Shown here one piece after another: positions 44,003 through 54,371 of a DNA stretch of 64,000 nt. Each line of letters begins with the position of its first letter. The stretch's first letter is position 1. Position numbers and translations under genes: made by a program. Source of the stretch: Clostridia bacterium (lineage in GTDB: Bacteria > Bacillota > Clostridia > Christensenellales > SZUA-584); assembly GCA_003249555.1 (NCBI GenBank), contig QKIQ01000057.1, positions 1 through 64,000 on the forward strand, written 5' to 3'. Below the pieces are notes generated by a model, which worked only from the letters and a program-made list of their open reading frames with translations, ran no database searches and was not told the origin of the DNA.

Positions 44003-46597
44003 CTATTTTCCGTAGTAGGCTTTTTTGTAGATGTCCGCAAGCTCACTGACGAGCGGATAGCGCGGGTTGGCCGTGGTGCACTGATCCTCAAACGCGCGCT
44101 CCGAGAGGGCTTCAAGCTTGTTCAGAAATTCCTTTTCATCCACGCCTGTTTCCGCGATCGTCATGGGGATGCCAAGGTCTTTCATGAGCTTTCTGACTTC
44201 CTTGATAAGGTTGGCAATCTGATCTTCTTTGGTGTCACCACCGAAGCCTAAATATCTGGAAATCTGTGCATAGCGCTCGTCCGCGACGAATTTGCCGTAT
44301 TTGGGGAATATTGCGAACTTCGTGGGCGTCTGTGCGTTGTACGCGATGACGTGCGGCAGCAATATCGCGTTGGCGCGGCCGTGCGGAATGTGGTATTCGC
44401 CGCCCAGCTTGTGTGCCAGCGAGTGGTTGATGCCCAGAAACGCGTTGGTGAACGCCATGCCCGCGATGCACGATGCGTTATGCATCTTTTCACGCGCCAA
44501 AGCATCTTCGGGGTCGTTGTACGATCGGCGCAGATATTTGAATACCAGCTCGATCGCTTTGATTGCAAGGCCATTGGTATAATCCGAAGCGAGTATCGAG
44601 ACATATGCTTCAATCGCGTGGGTCAGCACGTCCATGCCGGTATCCGCCGTGATGGATTTTGGCATCGTGCGTACAAACTGTGGGTCGATGATCGCCACAT
44701 CCGGCGTGAGCTCGTAGTCCGCGAGCGGATACTTCACGTTGCCGTTCTTTTTATCGGTAATCACCGAGAACGACGTCACCTCAGAGCCCGTGCCCGATGT
44801 GGTGGGTATCGCGACAAGCTGCGTTTTTTTGCCGAGGTTCGGGAAAAGAAACGCACGCTTGCGGATGTCTAAGAACTTAAGTCTAAGGCCCTCAAAATCC
44901 GTTTCGGGATGTTCAAAGAACAGCCACATGCCCTTTGCCGCGTCGATGGCGCTGCCGCCGCCCAGCGCGATAATCACGTCGGGATTGAATCTATTCATGG
45001 CGTCAACGCCGCGCATGATGGTGTCGACGGACGGGTCGGGCTCGACATCCGCGAATATCTCGCTGTGGCAGTATTTATCGCGCTTGCGCAAGTAGTGCAG
45101 CACTTTATCGACGTATCCTAATTTCACCATCATGGGATCTGTCACGATAAACGCCCGGCTGATGCTCGGCATCGACGCCAGATACTGCACGGAATTATTT
45201 TCAAAGTAGATCTTCGGCGGAATCTTGAACCACTGCATATTCACCCTCCTCTGCGCGATGCGCTTCTTATTCAGCAGATTGATGGACGAGATGTTGGACG
45301 TGGTCGAATTGCGTCCGAACGATCCGCACCCGAGCGTTAATGATGGGGTGTTGGTGTTGTAGATATCGCCGATGGCGCCCTGTGAAGACGGTGAATTGAC
45401 GATAACGCGGCCCACCTTCATGGCTTCGCCGTATGCGACGGTTAACGCTTCGTCATTCGCGTGAATCACGGCGCTGTGGCCAAGGCCTCCAAGCTCAAGC
45501 ATTGTGTTCGCATGTTCGAAGCCCTGTTTTTCGTCTTTTGCCACAAAGTACGCAAGCACGGGGGAGAGCTTTTCCAGTGACAGCGGATACTCAAGCCCCG
45601 GTTTTGCCAGTTTGACCAGCAATATCTTTGTATCGACAGGCACTTTGATACCTGCTTTTTCGGCAATCCATGCGGCGGTTTTCCCCACAACCTCCGGGTT
45701 GACTGCCATTTTTGCGGGGTTAATGACGTATACCGCGAGCTTGGCGGTATCCTCTTCACCGAGGAACACACAGCCGAGGCGCTTCATCGTGGCTTCAAAC
45801 GCAGCGGCAATGTCTTTATGCACAATAGCGGCCTGTTCAGACGCACAAATCATGCCGTTGTCGAACGTTTTGGAAATGATAAGGTCGGTGCAGGCGCGCT
45901 CCACGTCCACATCCTTGTGAATGTAGCAGGGCACGTTGCCTGGGCCCACGCCGAGCGCCGGTTTGCCTGCGCTGTACGCGCTTCTTACCATACCTGAGCC
46001 GCCTGTGGCGAGAATCAGAGATACGTTGGGGTGGTTCATCAGTGCGTTCGTCGCTTCGATAGACGGCGCCTCGATCCACTGAATCAGGTGTTTGGGTCCG
46101 CCGTGCTTCACGGCTGCGTCACGCAGCACCTTTGCAGACTCCAAGGAGCATTTCTGCGCCGACGGATGGAACGCAAAGATAATCGGGTTGCGCGTTTTTG
46201 CGGAAATTAGCGCCTTGAACATCGTGGTGGATGTCGGGTTGGTTACGGGCGTGACGCCTGCGATAATGCCGACGGGCTCTGCCACCTCCACATAGCCCTC
46301 AAGCTCGCTTTCATCCACGATACCCACAGTTTTTTGATCCTTAATGCTGTTCCAGATATACTCGGTCGCGAATATGTTTTTGATGACCTTGTCTTCAAAA
46401 ACGCCGCGGCCTGTTTCCTCCACTGCCATTTTGGCAAGACGCATGTGGTTATCGAGCCCAGCGAGCGTCATGGCGTGCACCATGTCGTCAATCTGCTGCT
46501 GATCCATCGCCATATAGGCTTTCAAAGCGTCGTTCGCATTTTTGACCAGTCCGTCAATGACGGCGTTTAAATCTTCCGCTTTCTTTTCGGTAGCCAT
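44003..46597 (-). CDS. adhE: Bifunctional acetaldehyde-CoA/alcohol dehydrogenase
   Basis: N-terminal ALDH domain (GVTPVTNPTST, ICASEQAA) fused to Fe-ADH (GGGSAIDAAKGMW, HAIEAYVS, HSLAHKLGGEYHIPHGRANA). Confidence 0.96.
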   Translation of the reverse strand: MATEKKAEDLNAVIDGLVKNANDALKAYMAMDQQQIDDMVHAMTLAGLDNHMRLAKMAVEETGRGVFEDKVIKNIFATEYIWNSIKDQKTVGIVDESELEGYVEVAEPVGIIAGVTPVTNPTSTTMFKALISAKTRNPIIFAFHPSAQKCSLESAKVLRDAAVKHGGPKHLIQWIEAPSIEATNALMNHPNVSLILATGGSGMVRSAYSAGKPALGVGPGNVPCYIHKDVDVERACTDLIISKTFDNGMICASEQAAIVHKDIAAAFEATMKRLGCVFLGEEDTAKLAVYVINPAKMAVNPEVVGKTAAWIAEKAGIKVPVDTKILLVKLAKPGLEYPLSLEKLSPVLAYFVAKDEKQGFEHANTMLELGGLGHSAVIHANDEALTVAYGEAMKVGRVIVNSPSSQGAIGDIYNTNTPSLTLGCGSFGRNSTTSNISSINLLNKKRIAQRRVNMQWFKIPPKIYFENNSVQYLASMPSISRAFIVTDPMMVKLGYVDKVLHYLRKRDKYCHSEIFADVEPDPSVDTIMRGVDAMNRFNPDVIIALGGGSAIDAAKGMWLFFEHPETDFEGLRLKFLDIRKRAFLFPNLGKKTQLVAIPTTSGTGSEVTSFSVITDKKNGNVKYPLADYELTPDVAIIDPQFVRTMPKSITADTGMDVLTHAIEAYVSILASDYTNGLAIKAIELVFKYLRRSYNDPEDALAREKMHNASCIAGMAFTNAFLGINHSLAHKLGGEYHIPHGRANAILLPHVIAYNAQTPTKFAIFPKYGKFVADERYAQISRYLGFGGDTKEDQIANLIKEVRKLMKDLGIPMTIAETGVDEKEFLNKLEALSERAFEDQCTTANPRYPLVSELADIYKKAYYGK

Positions 46598-46683
46598 CGC
46601 TTTGTACTCCTTGATAAAAATTTTATTTTAAACCTTTTCGGGGTTTAATGTTTCCATACATCAGAGCGGCTATGCGCTCTTGG

Positions 46684-46701
46684 TTGTGAATCATTTCACA
46701 A
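46684..46701. promoter_or_regulatory. Rex-operator-like palindrome upstream of adhE
   Basis: TTGTGAATCATTTCACAA; a second, imperfect TTGTGAAAAGAATGTCAA at 46717-46734. Confidence 0.65.
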
Positions 46702-47094
46702 TGCAATTATAAAAGATTGTGAAAAGAATGTCAATATATTTTTATCGATAAAATAGTATTTTTACATTATTTTTAAAAGCAGGTGATTCAAAAGATTGAC
46801 GGATAACAAACGTTAGCTTTATCCGATTAAAGGTCACGCAATCCGGAGGCTTTTAGGAAAAATGATCCGAGGTTTAATGAGCTTTGTCTTTATGTTTATT
46901 ATAAAAGACGAAAAACAGACGGATTATGCTCAGATGGAAGAGTTATGAAGCCTATGATGATTTATCTCATATGAGTCCAAAATCGTTTTTAGTATTATAG
47001 CCGTTATGTCTGTTCTTGTTTGAGAACTGAAACCATATACTGTATAATGTTGATGTCATTATAAACGATAAAAGCCTTAAAGGGCGGGAAGAGC

Positions 47095-47517
47095 AAGTAA
47101 AGTACTTGGTATTGTGGGCGGCGCTGTGTCGCTGCTGGGCGCACTGCTTTGCATTATCATCGGCATCATATTCATGACGACGGACATCGGGATTTTCACG
47201 GAATTGATTGACAACATGTATATGGATAGGGCTTTGCATCCAGCGTGATAATGAACTGGACGGCAGGCATATTAGGTATTTTGCTGATTGTCATTGGCGT
47301 GCTTAATGCGGTCGGTGGTGTGCTTGGTTTGGTTGGCGGTTTAATGGTAGACAAAAAGAATGTGACGGCAGGTGTGCTGATGATCGTGTCGGTCGGTATC
47401 AGTCTGCTTCTTTCGGGAAATTGGCTCACAATGATACTGTGCACACTGGGCGGCATCTTCGCGCTTGTGAAAGAAAAACCGCCGGTTTCTCCGTTGCTTC
47501 AGCCGCCCGTACAATAA
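47095..47517 (+). pseudogene. Frameshift-split small membrane protein (DUF4064-like)
   Basis: Frame with KVLGIVGGAVSLLGALLCIIIGIIFMTTDIGIFTELIDNMYM... stops at 47246-47248 without a clear start; continuation MNWTAGILGILLIVIGVLNAVGGVLGLVGG... in another frame (ORF 47245-47517). Confidence 0.5.
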
Positions 47518-47549
47518 CGAATAGAGGCTTGCAAGTGCATTTTCAAACC

Positions 47550-47583
47550 AAATGCCCGTGGCTTAAAGCTCGCGGGCATTTTC
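47550..47583. terminator. Bidirectional terminator-like hairpin
   Basis: AATGCCCGTGGCTTAAAGCTCGCGGGCATTTTC. Confidence 0.6.
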
Positions 47584-48114
47584 ATATAACTGTACAATTT
47601 CGTTTTTCCCTGTGAACCGGTTGACGGATACGGCGATAGTGGCGATGCCGATGAGACTTAAGCCAAGGCGCGTGAACGTGAACAGCGGCCCCATGGCAGA
47701 CAGTTCAAACAGCACCATCGGCACTTTGGTGGTAGACCATGCACCAAGGAACAGCAGCACGTTAGTGAATGTGGCACCTTTTTTCATGAAAATTCCCGCG
47801 ACAGGAAAAGCGGCGTACAGTGGGCCTGCAGCTGCGCTGCCGAGCAGCAGCGCGAGCGCGGCGCCTTTAAACCCTGAGCCTTCGCCCATGAAACGTACCA
47901 TCGTTTCTCGCGGTATCCAGACATCAAGCAACCCGAGCAGCACAAATATCGGCGGTATCACAAGCAGCATTTGCTTGAAACCCGAGATTGTTGACGAAAA
48001 AGCTTCTTTTCCCACGCTCGGAACGAATATGACCAGAGCCGCCAGCCCGACGACCGCGGCGAGCGGCGATATGTATCGCTTCAGCCGTGCTTTTAAACTC
48101 ATATTCTTATTCAT
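47563..48114 (-). CDS. Permease half-protein (YraQ/DUF318-like)
   Basis: Hydrophobic; FKGAALALLLGSAAAGPLYAAFPVAGIFMKKGATFTNVLLFLGAWSTTKVPM. Confidence 0.75.
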   Translation of the reverse strand: MNKNMSLKARLKRYISPLAAVVGLAALVIFVPSVGKEAFSSTISGFKQMLLVIPPIFVLLGLLDVWIPRETMVRFMGEGSGFKGAALALLLGSAAAGPLYAAFPVAGIFMKKGATFTNVLLFLGAWSTTKVPMVLFELSAMGPLFTFTRLGLSLIGIATIAVSVNRFTGKNEIVQLYENAREL

Positions 48115-48602
48115 ATTTCACCCATGACCTTTCCGATGACAAAAGCGACGGCAAGCGCGAACAGCAGCGCAAAGGCATTACGCAAAAGCGCTGTCTTTTT
48201 GCCGAAATATTTAAATTCTACGGGCAGCGTGACCGTTCCCACCATCATCAAAGAAGACACAAACGCACCAATCTGCATGTATCCGGCACCGGAAGAGAGC
48301 AGCAGCGCGGCTGTGGGGAATGCCACAAAGCCCGGCATCAGGGTAATGGCGCCGATCAAGGTTGCTAAAGTTACGCCGAGCCATCCCGATTCCGCCCCGA
48401 TAATGACGGCAATGGTCGCAGGGTCGAGCAGAGCCAGCGCCACGCCCACAAGAATCATGATGCCGATGAGCTGCGGCAGTATGTTTTCAAAGGCGCGCCA
48501 AGCCTTAACAAACGCCTTTTTTGTCTTTTCTTTGCTTTTTATGAATGAAAAAATAGTTAATCCCACTGCGAGTGAATAAAAAATAATCGTATCGATACCC
48601 AT
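48111..48602 (-). CDS. Second permease half-protein (YraQ/DUF318-like)
   Basis: GAITLMPGFVAFPTAALLLSSGAGYMQIGAFVSSLMMVGTVTLPVEFKYFGKK; overlaps partner by 4 nt. Confidence 0.75.
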   Translation of the reverse strand: MGIDTIIFYSLAVGLTIFSFIKSKEKTKKAFVKAWRAFENILPQLIGIMILVGVALALLDPATIAVIIGAESGWLGVTLATLIGAITLMPGFVAFPTAALLLSSGAGYMQIGAFVSSLMMVGTVTLPVEFKYFGKKTALLRNAFALLFALAVAFVIGKVMGEI

Positions 48603-48606
48603 TGAG

Positions 48607-48981
48607 TCATCCTCTTTCAGTTGCCCTTTTTAATTGTGAATAAGCATCAAGCAGCTTGCTTATGCGGTTCCGCCTTTCTTGCAGCACATTGGCCCACTCA
48701 TCGAGAGCATCACGCCCCTGTGTTGTGATGCAATATACACGACGTTTGGGGCCCTGCCCGCCGCTTTCCCAATGAGAAAGCACCCATCCGTTCTGTTCCA
48801 TTTGACGCAGCGTGCGGTAAAGCGTGCTGATATTGAGCTCTTCATCGGTAAAACCGAAGTTCTTAAGCTCTTCGGCAAGCGAATAGCCATGACGTAACTG
48901 TTCGGATTTTTCATCACAGAGCAAAGCGAGAAGGCAGACCTCCATAAACCGATGCATAGGATGACAGAATTTGTGCGGCAT
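48607..48981 (-). CDS. PadR-family transcriptional regulator
   Basis: HGYSLAEELKNFGFTDEELNISTLYRTLRQMEQNGWVLSHWESGGQGPKRRVYCITTQGRDAL. Confidence 0.9.
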   Translation of the reverse strand: MPHKFCHPMHRFMEVCLLALLCDEKSEQLRHGYSLAEELKNFGFTDEELNISTLYRTLRQMEQNGWVLSHWESGGQGPKRRVYCITTQGRDALDEWANVLQERRNRISKLLDAYSQLKRATERG

Positions 48982-49010
48982 GCGACGCTCCTCAACTATA
49001 TTCATACATT

Positions 49011-49031
49011 CTATATACAAATCGTATATAG
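49011..49031. promoter_or_regulatory. PadR operator-like perfect palindrome
   Basis: CTATATAC-AAATC-GTATATAG upstream of the PadR gene. Confidence 0.6.
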
Positions 49032-49152
49032 TGAGTAAGCATATACTAGCGCAATAAGAAGGCATATGTCAAGTGGCAATGCCTGGATTTTTTTGATTGG
49101 ACACAATAATGGATAAGAGGCAAGCACGTTTTACTGTTTCGTTGGCTGCCGA

Positions 49153-50496
49153 TTATATGTGTATTCCGTTGGAGGCGACGGTTTTTGAAAACCAATGCGC
49201 AGAATCTTTGAGAATACGGCGCTGAGTGGGATAGTCGATATAGATAAGGCCAAAACGTTCGTCATAGCCGTTGTGCCATTCAAAGTTGTCCGTCAGACAC
49301 CAGTGAAGATAGCCGGTGATGGGGACGCCATCATCGCAGGCTTTGCGAAGTGCGATTAAATAGCGGTGCAGAAAATCAATGCGGTCGGGGTCGTGCACTT
49401 GACCGTCTAAAAAAATGCGGTCGTTGCAGGACTGGCCGTTTTCCGTAATCATCACGGGCAAACGGTATCGGTTGTATATAAAGCGCGGACCAAACCTGAG
49501 CACCTCGGGCGTGACAGGCCATTTCATCGCGGTGCGCGGAAACCCCTGATACTTTTCAATTTCTTCGCCGTTTTCATCAACCAGCCGTCCGTTATATATA
49601 TTCAGGCCGATAAAATCGATGGGCTGTCTGATGATTTTCCAATCTTCGTCGGGAACTGACGCCGCACATTCTTTAAATCCTCGAATGTCGCATTCGGGAT
49701 ATCGGCCCAGAATCAGCGGATCGAGGAACAAGTTGTGCGAAAACAGCCAGTCGTCTCCGGTAATCACAAAGGTCGATTTTTCCGCCGCGGCGCAGAGCAT
49801 GGGGGTGTCGTCGCAAGGATAACACAGCCGTCCGGTGGAAGCAGAACCAATTTTGACGGAAACGGGGCTGTTTTCCCGCAGCGCTTTGATGGAAAGCCCC
49901 TGTGCAAGCAGCGAATTGTGTAAACACGAGAATACACCCTCGATGGGAAGCCGAAGACCCGGTGCATGGATGCCGCGTTCAAACCCGAGGCAGACAAAAC
50001 ATTGCTGTTCATTCAATGGAATATATGTGTTTACGCGCCCTGCAAAATGATGTGCTACGGTGGCCGAATATTCTTCAAATGCGTAAATGGTGTCACGGCT
50101 GAGCCATCCGCCTTGCCTGTGCATTGCGGATGGCATATCCCAATGATAAAGAGTGATTATGGGCTCAATACCGTTTTCCAGCAGCTTATCAACAAGTGCG
50201 TCGTAGAAGTCAAACCCTTTTTTATTGACAGAGCCGCGTCCTTGGGGAAGTATGCGCGGCCAGCTCAACGAGAACCGGTATGCTTTGAGGTTGAGCTGTT
50301 TCATGAGCGAAACATCTTCGTCCACATGGTGGTACGCATCACAGGCAATATCGCCGGTGCCGTTGTTGGTGATTACCCCTTGCAAACGGCAGAAATCATC
50401 CCAAACGCTGCGGCCTTTACCGTCCTCGTTAAAAGCGCCTTCGGTTTGAAAAGAGGAACTTGCGGCACCCCAGATAAAATCTTTCGGAAACGTCAT
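49153..50496 (-). CDS. GH1 beta-glucosidase/6-phospho-beta-glucosidase family
   Basis: FPKDFIWGAASSSFQTEGAFNEDGKG; VMITENGQ nucleophile motif; HWCLTDNFEWHNGYDERFGLIYIDY. Confidence 0.92.
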   Translation of the reverse strand: MTFPKDFIWGAASSSFQTEGAFNEDGKGRSVWDDFCRLQGVITNNGTGDIACDAYHHVDEDVSLMKQLNLKAYRFSLSWPRILPQGRGSVNKKGFDFYDALVDKLLENGIEPIITLYHWDMPSAMHRQGGWLSRDTIYAFEEYSATVAHHFAGRVNTYIPLNEQQCFVCLGFERGIHAPGLRLPIEGVFSCLHNSLLAQGLSIKALRENSPVSVKIGSASTGRLCYPCDDTPMLCAAAEKSTFVITGDDWLFSHNLFLDPLILGRYPECDIRGFKECAASVPDEDWKIIRQPIDFIGLNIYNGRLVDENGEEIEKYQGFPRTAMKWPVTPEVLRFGPRFIYNRYRLPVMITENGQSCNDRIFLDGQVHDPDRIDFLHRYLIALRKACDDGVPITGYLHWCLTDNFEWHNGYDERFGLIYIDYPTQRRILKDSAHWFSKTVASNGIHI

Positions 50497-52919
50497 CAGA
50501 TAAACACCTCGACATGATATTCTGATTTACCGCTTTTATACGGTATCACGCTGCCCTGAATAGGCACGCCGTCTACCAAGATATCCAGTGATTTCTTTCT
50601 CTCGTTGTGAACGGTGATGGTGTATTGAGCGCCGCGAAACAGCCTTTTTACCGTGTAACCGCTGATCTCGGCGGGCACACACGGGTTAATCATCAGCCCG
50701 TCATAATGCGGCGTAATGCCAAGCAGCGCCTGGCTGACGCACACGAACGACCACGCGGCCGTGCCGGTAAGCCAGCTGTTTTTGGCTTCGCCGTATCGAG
50801 GGGCATATCGGCCCGCGATCATCTGGCTGTACACATACGGTTCCGTTCTGTGAATATCGCTAAACTCTTCAACATAAGCGGGGCAGGAGCGTCGATATGT
50901 GTCGAACGCTTCATCGGCATGGCCAAGCTGCGTTTCCGCAACGGCTACCCACGGATTGTTGTGGCAAAACACAGAGCCGTTCTCTTTATAAGACGCAGGG
51001 TAGCTTGTGATTTCGCCGAGTTCCTTGTGATACTGCGAATAGCAGGGCGCGAGCAGCTCGATGCCGAAGTCGTTGAGCAGTCGTTTCCTGACAGAAGCAA
51101 GCGCGCGCTCAGCATATCCTTCCTCAATACCTATACCCGCCATTACACAAAAACCCTGAGGCTCAATGAATATCTGACCTTCTTTGCATTGATGGCTGCC
51201 GACTTTGTTTTCAAAGGCGTCGTATGCACGCAGGAACCATTCGCCGTCCCAGGCGTGCTTAATCACGGCTTTTTGAATGGCATTCACCTCGCGCAGCACC
51301 GCTTGCGCTTCTTCTTTGGACCCGTAATAGTGACATAATTCGGCATATTCTTTGGCATACTTCACAAAAATACCTGCAATCAGCACGCTTTCGGCCTTGC
51401 CGCTTTCAAAGTTGGCCACGGTCTGAAAGCTTTCACCGGGCTTTTCGGAAAAGCAGTTCAGATTGAGGCAATCGTTCCAGTCCGCACGGCCAATCAGCGG
51501 CAGACCATGCGGCCCTTTATGCGTCACGGTATAGCTGATGCTGCGGCGCAAATGCTCAAACAGCGGTTTTTCGGTGCCCGGCTGATTGTTGAACGGTACT
51601 AGTTCGTCAAGAATGTCCGATTTGCCTGTTTCCCGAATGTAAGCCGCGGTACAGGCGACCAGCCAGAGAGGGTCGTCGTTGAAACCGGTTCCCACATCGG
51701 CGTTTCCGCGCTTGGTGAGCGGCTGATATTGGTGATAGGTGCTGCCGTCTTCAAACTGAACGGCGGCGATATCGAGTATGCGTTCTCTGGCGCGTTCCGG
51801 AACAAGATGAACGAACCCGAGCAAGTCCTGACAGCTGTCTCTAAAGCCCATGCCACGCCCCACGCCGCTTTCAAAATAGCTCGCGCTGCGGCTCAGGCTA
51901 AACGTTACCATGCATTGATACTGGTTCCAGATGTTGACCATGCGGTTAAGCTTTTCATTGGGGCTGGTGATGTAAAAACGCTCAAGAAGCTGTGTCCAGT
52001 TATCCTTTAATGCCTGAAAAGCGGATTCGACTGCGGCCGAGTCGGCATAACGGGCAATCATGGTTTTGGCTTTGTCTTTTTTGATGATACCTTTGCTTTC
52101 CCATTTATCGTTCTGATCGTTTTCCACGTAACCTATAATAAATACAAAGCTCTTTTCTTCTCCCGGGGCAAGCGTTATATCAACGCGGTGGCTTGCCATG
52201 GGTGCCCAGCCGCTTGCGACGCTTAAACCGCTTTTGCCCATCAGTACCATTCTTGGCGCTTCCCACGAACCGAAACGCCCAAGAAATGCTTCCCTGTCGG
52301 TATCAAAGCCGCTGACAGGGGCGTTTACGCTGTAAAATGCGTAATGGTTACGGCGCTCACGGTATTCGGACTTATGATAAAGCACGCTGCCTTCAGTTTC
52401 CACCTCGCCGATGCTTAGGTTGCGCTGGAAGTTCTGCGAATCGTCCACAGTGTCCCACAGGCACCATTCGATGGCACTGTAGAGCTGTATGCTTTTCTCA
52501 TTTTGGCTTGTGTTTTTGAGTGTCAGCTTATTGACCTCACACGTATCGTTGAGAGGAACAAAGCATGTGAGTGTGGCACAAAGCTCATTTTTCGTGCTTT
52601 CAATGATTGTATAATTAAGCCCATGACGGCACTTGTAGCTGTCGAGCGCTGTTTTGCATGGTAGAAAACCAGGATTCCAGAGTGTGTCGCTATCTTTTAT
52701 ATAGTAGTGACGGCCGTCCTGATCGTAGGGTACGTTATTATACCGGTAACGCGTGATACGGCGAAGCTTGGCGTCCTTGTAGAAACAATACCCGCCCCCT
52801 GTGTTGGAAATAATGCTGAAAAAATCGTTGTTGCCGAGATAATTAATCCAAGGAAGAGGTGTGGCAGGCGTTTCAATGACATATTCTCTTGCTGTATCGT
52901 CGAAATGGCCGTATTTCAT
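50496..52919 (-). CDS. GH94 phosphorylase (cellobiose/related disaccharide phosphorylase)
   Basis: MKYGHFDDTAREYVIETPATPLPWINYLGNNDFFSIISNTGGGYCFYKDAKLRRITRYRYNN; LIGRADWNDCLNLN. Confidence 0.93.
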   Translation of the reverse strand: MKYGHFDDTAREYVIETPATPLPWINYLGNNDFFSIISNTGGGYCFYKDAKLRRITRYRYNNVPYDQDGRHYYIKDSDTLWNPGFLPCKTALDSYKCRHGLNYTIIESTKNELCATLTCFVPLNDTCEVNKLTLKNTSQNEKSIQLYSAIEWCLWDTVDDSQNFQRNLSIGEVETEGSVLYHKSEYRERRNHYAFYSVNAPVSGFDTDREAFLGRFGSWEAPRMVLMGKSGLSVASGWAPMASHRVDITLAPGEEKSFVFIIGYVENDQNDKWESKGIIKKDKAKTMIARYADSAAVESAFQALKDNWTQLLERFYITSPNEKLNRMVNIWNQYQCMVTFSLSRSASYFESGVGRGMGFRDSCQDLLGFVHLVPERARERILDIAAVQFEDGSTYHQYQPLTKRGNADVGTGFNDDPLWLVACTAAYIRETGKSDILDELVPFNNQPGTEKPLFEHLRRSISYTVTHKGPHGLPLIGRADWNDCLNLNCFSEKPGESFQTVANFESGKAESVLIAGIFVKYAKEYAELCHYYGSKEEAQAVLREVNAIQKAVIKHAWDGEWFLRAYDAFENKVGSHQCKEGQIFIEPQGFCVMAGIGIEEGYAERALASVRKRLLNDFGIELLAPCYSQYHKELGEITSYPASYKENGSVFCHNNPWVAVAETQLGHADEAFDTYRRSCPAYVEEFSDIHRTEPYVYSQMIAGRYAPRYGEAKNSWLTGTAAWSFVCVSQALLGITPHYDGLMINPCVPAEISGYTVKRLFRGAQYTITVHNERKKSLDILVDGVPIQGSVIPYKSGKSEYHVEVFI

Positions 52920-52953
52920 GGTGTTGGTCTCCTATGTTATTAACATGTAATAA

Positions 52954-53234
52954 ACGAAAACGATTACGCTTTATATGAGTTATTCTATACAATGCTATTC
53001 AAAAAGTAAAGATGTTTATTAAAAAACGAGACAATTCCTATTAAAAAACCAATAAATGGGCTTAAAATGACAAACATACTCGTTATTTTATGATTAACAC
53101 CCCTTGACTTTACAGGAAATGATGCTATATAATTAATCAAGCGAAAACGATTAAGAAGAAAAGCTTGCATATTAACCGGTAGATCGTTGATGATTATGGC
53201 GAAAACGTGTATAATTCGACATAAAACGTTTTCG
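52954..53234. promoter_or_regulatory. LacI-type operator-like motifs in divergent intergenic region
   Basis: ACGAAAACGATTACG (52954-52968), GCGAAAACGATTAAG (53141-53155), AAAACGTTTTCG (53223-53234). Confidence 0.55.
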
Positions 53235-53248
53235 AGGAGTATCATAAT

Positions 53249-54283
53249 ATGGTGACAATTAAAGATGTATCAAAAAAATGCGGGGTTTCCGCCGCAACTG
53301 TCAGCAAAGCGCTCAACGGTTATTCGGACATTGGGGAAGAAACAGCAGAATACGTGCGCAGTGTGGCCAAAGAAATGGGCTATCTGCCCAATGCGACGGC
53401 GCGTGCCCTCAAGACCAACCGCTCAAACAATCTCGGTGTGTTGTTCATCGATAAGACGCAGAGCGGCTTGACGCATGAGTATTTTTCATCTGTGCTAAAC
53501 AGCTTTAAGGTGGAAGCGGAAAGACACGGTTTTGATATTACATTTATCAGCAAGAATATCGGACAGTTTAGGATGAGCTACTATGAGCACTGCAAATACC
53601 GCAATTGCGACGGCGTGGTGGTTGCGAGCGTCAACTTTAAAGATCCGGACGTGATTGAACTTGTAAACAGCGAGATACCCACCGTCACGATCGACCATGT
53701 TTTTGACAACAGAACAGCTATATTATCAGACAATGTAGAGTGTGTCTGTCAAATGGTACGCTATCTGTATGACTGCGGTCACAGGCACATCGCGTATATA
53801 CACGGCGAGGATACATCGGTTACACAAAAACGCCTTGCCAGCTTTCATAAAACATGTAAAGAGCTTGGTATCGACCCGCCCGACGAATACGTCAAGCAGG
53901 CGATCTACCACGATCCCAAGGTCAGCGGCCTTGCCACGCGTGAGCTTTTGGCACTGCCGGTACGGCCTACGTGCATCATGTATCCCGACGATTTTTCTTT
54001 CATCGGCGGCATGAATGAGATTGAACGCCACGGGCTTGAGATTCCAAAAGACATCAGCGTTGTAGGGCATGACGGCATCTATTTATCTCAAGTGCTGCGC
54101 CCTCGCCTTACCACGATTAAGCAGGATACGCAAGCGCTGGGGCGGGAAGCGGCTGCGAAGCTGATCGAAGCCGTTGTGTCGCCAAAAACTTTCATTCCGC
54201 AGCAGATAATTGTACCCGGGCATATTATTGAAGGCAAGTCGGTACAAAAGCTGAACAGCACAATCAGTATTGTTGATCTGTAA
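53249..54283 (+). CDS. LacI-family transcriptional regulator
   Basis: TIKDVSKKCGVSAATVSKALNGYSDIGEETAEYVRSVAKEMGYLPNATARALK. Confidence 0.95.
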   Translation: MVTIKDVSKKCGVSAATVSKALNGYSDIGEETAEYVRSVAKEMGYLPNATARALKTNRSNNLGVLFIDKTQSGLTHEYFSSVLNSFKVEAERHGFDITFISKNIGQFRMSYYEHCKYRNCDGVVVASVNFKDPDVIELVNSEIPTVTIDHVFDNRTAILSDNVECVCQMVRYLYDCGHRHIAYIHGEDTSVTQKRLASFHKTCKELGIDPPDEYVKQAIYHDPKVSGLATRELLALPVRPTCIMYPDDFSFIGGMNEIERHGLEIPKDISVVGHDGIYLSQVLRPRLTTIKQDTQALGREAAAKLIEAVVSPKTFIPQQIIVPGHIIEGKSVQKLNSTISIVDL

Positions 54284-54371
54284 AAAACGGTTCTCATATA
54301 GAACCTATGATAGATTTTTATATTTGGCATACGTAAAACTTCCACGTATGCAATAAAAAAGGAGGAGAAAT

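Noticed and set aside
44351-44872. 173-aa plus-strand ORF and other ORFs antisense to adhE
   Set aside because: GC-rich antisense open frames of a highly conserved gene.
49153-50496. GH1 acid/base region reads NEQ instead of NEP
   Set aside because: The catalytic Glu is kept and the substitution is a minor variant; not enough to claim unusual chemistry.
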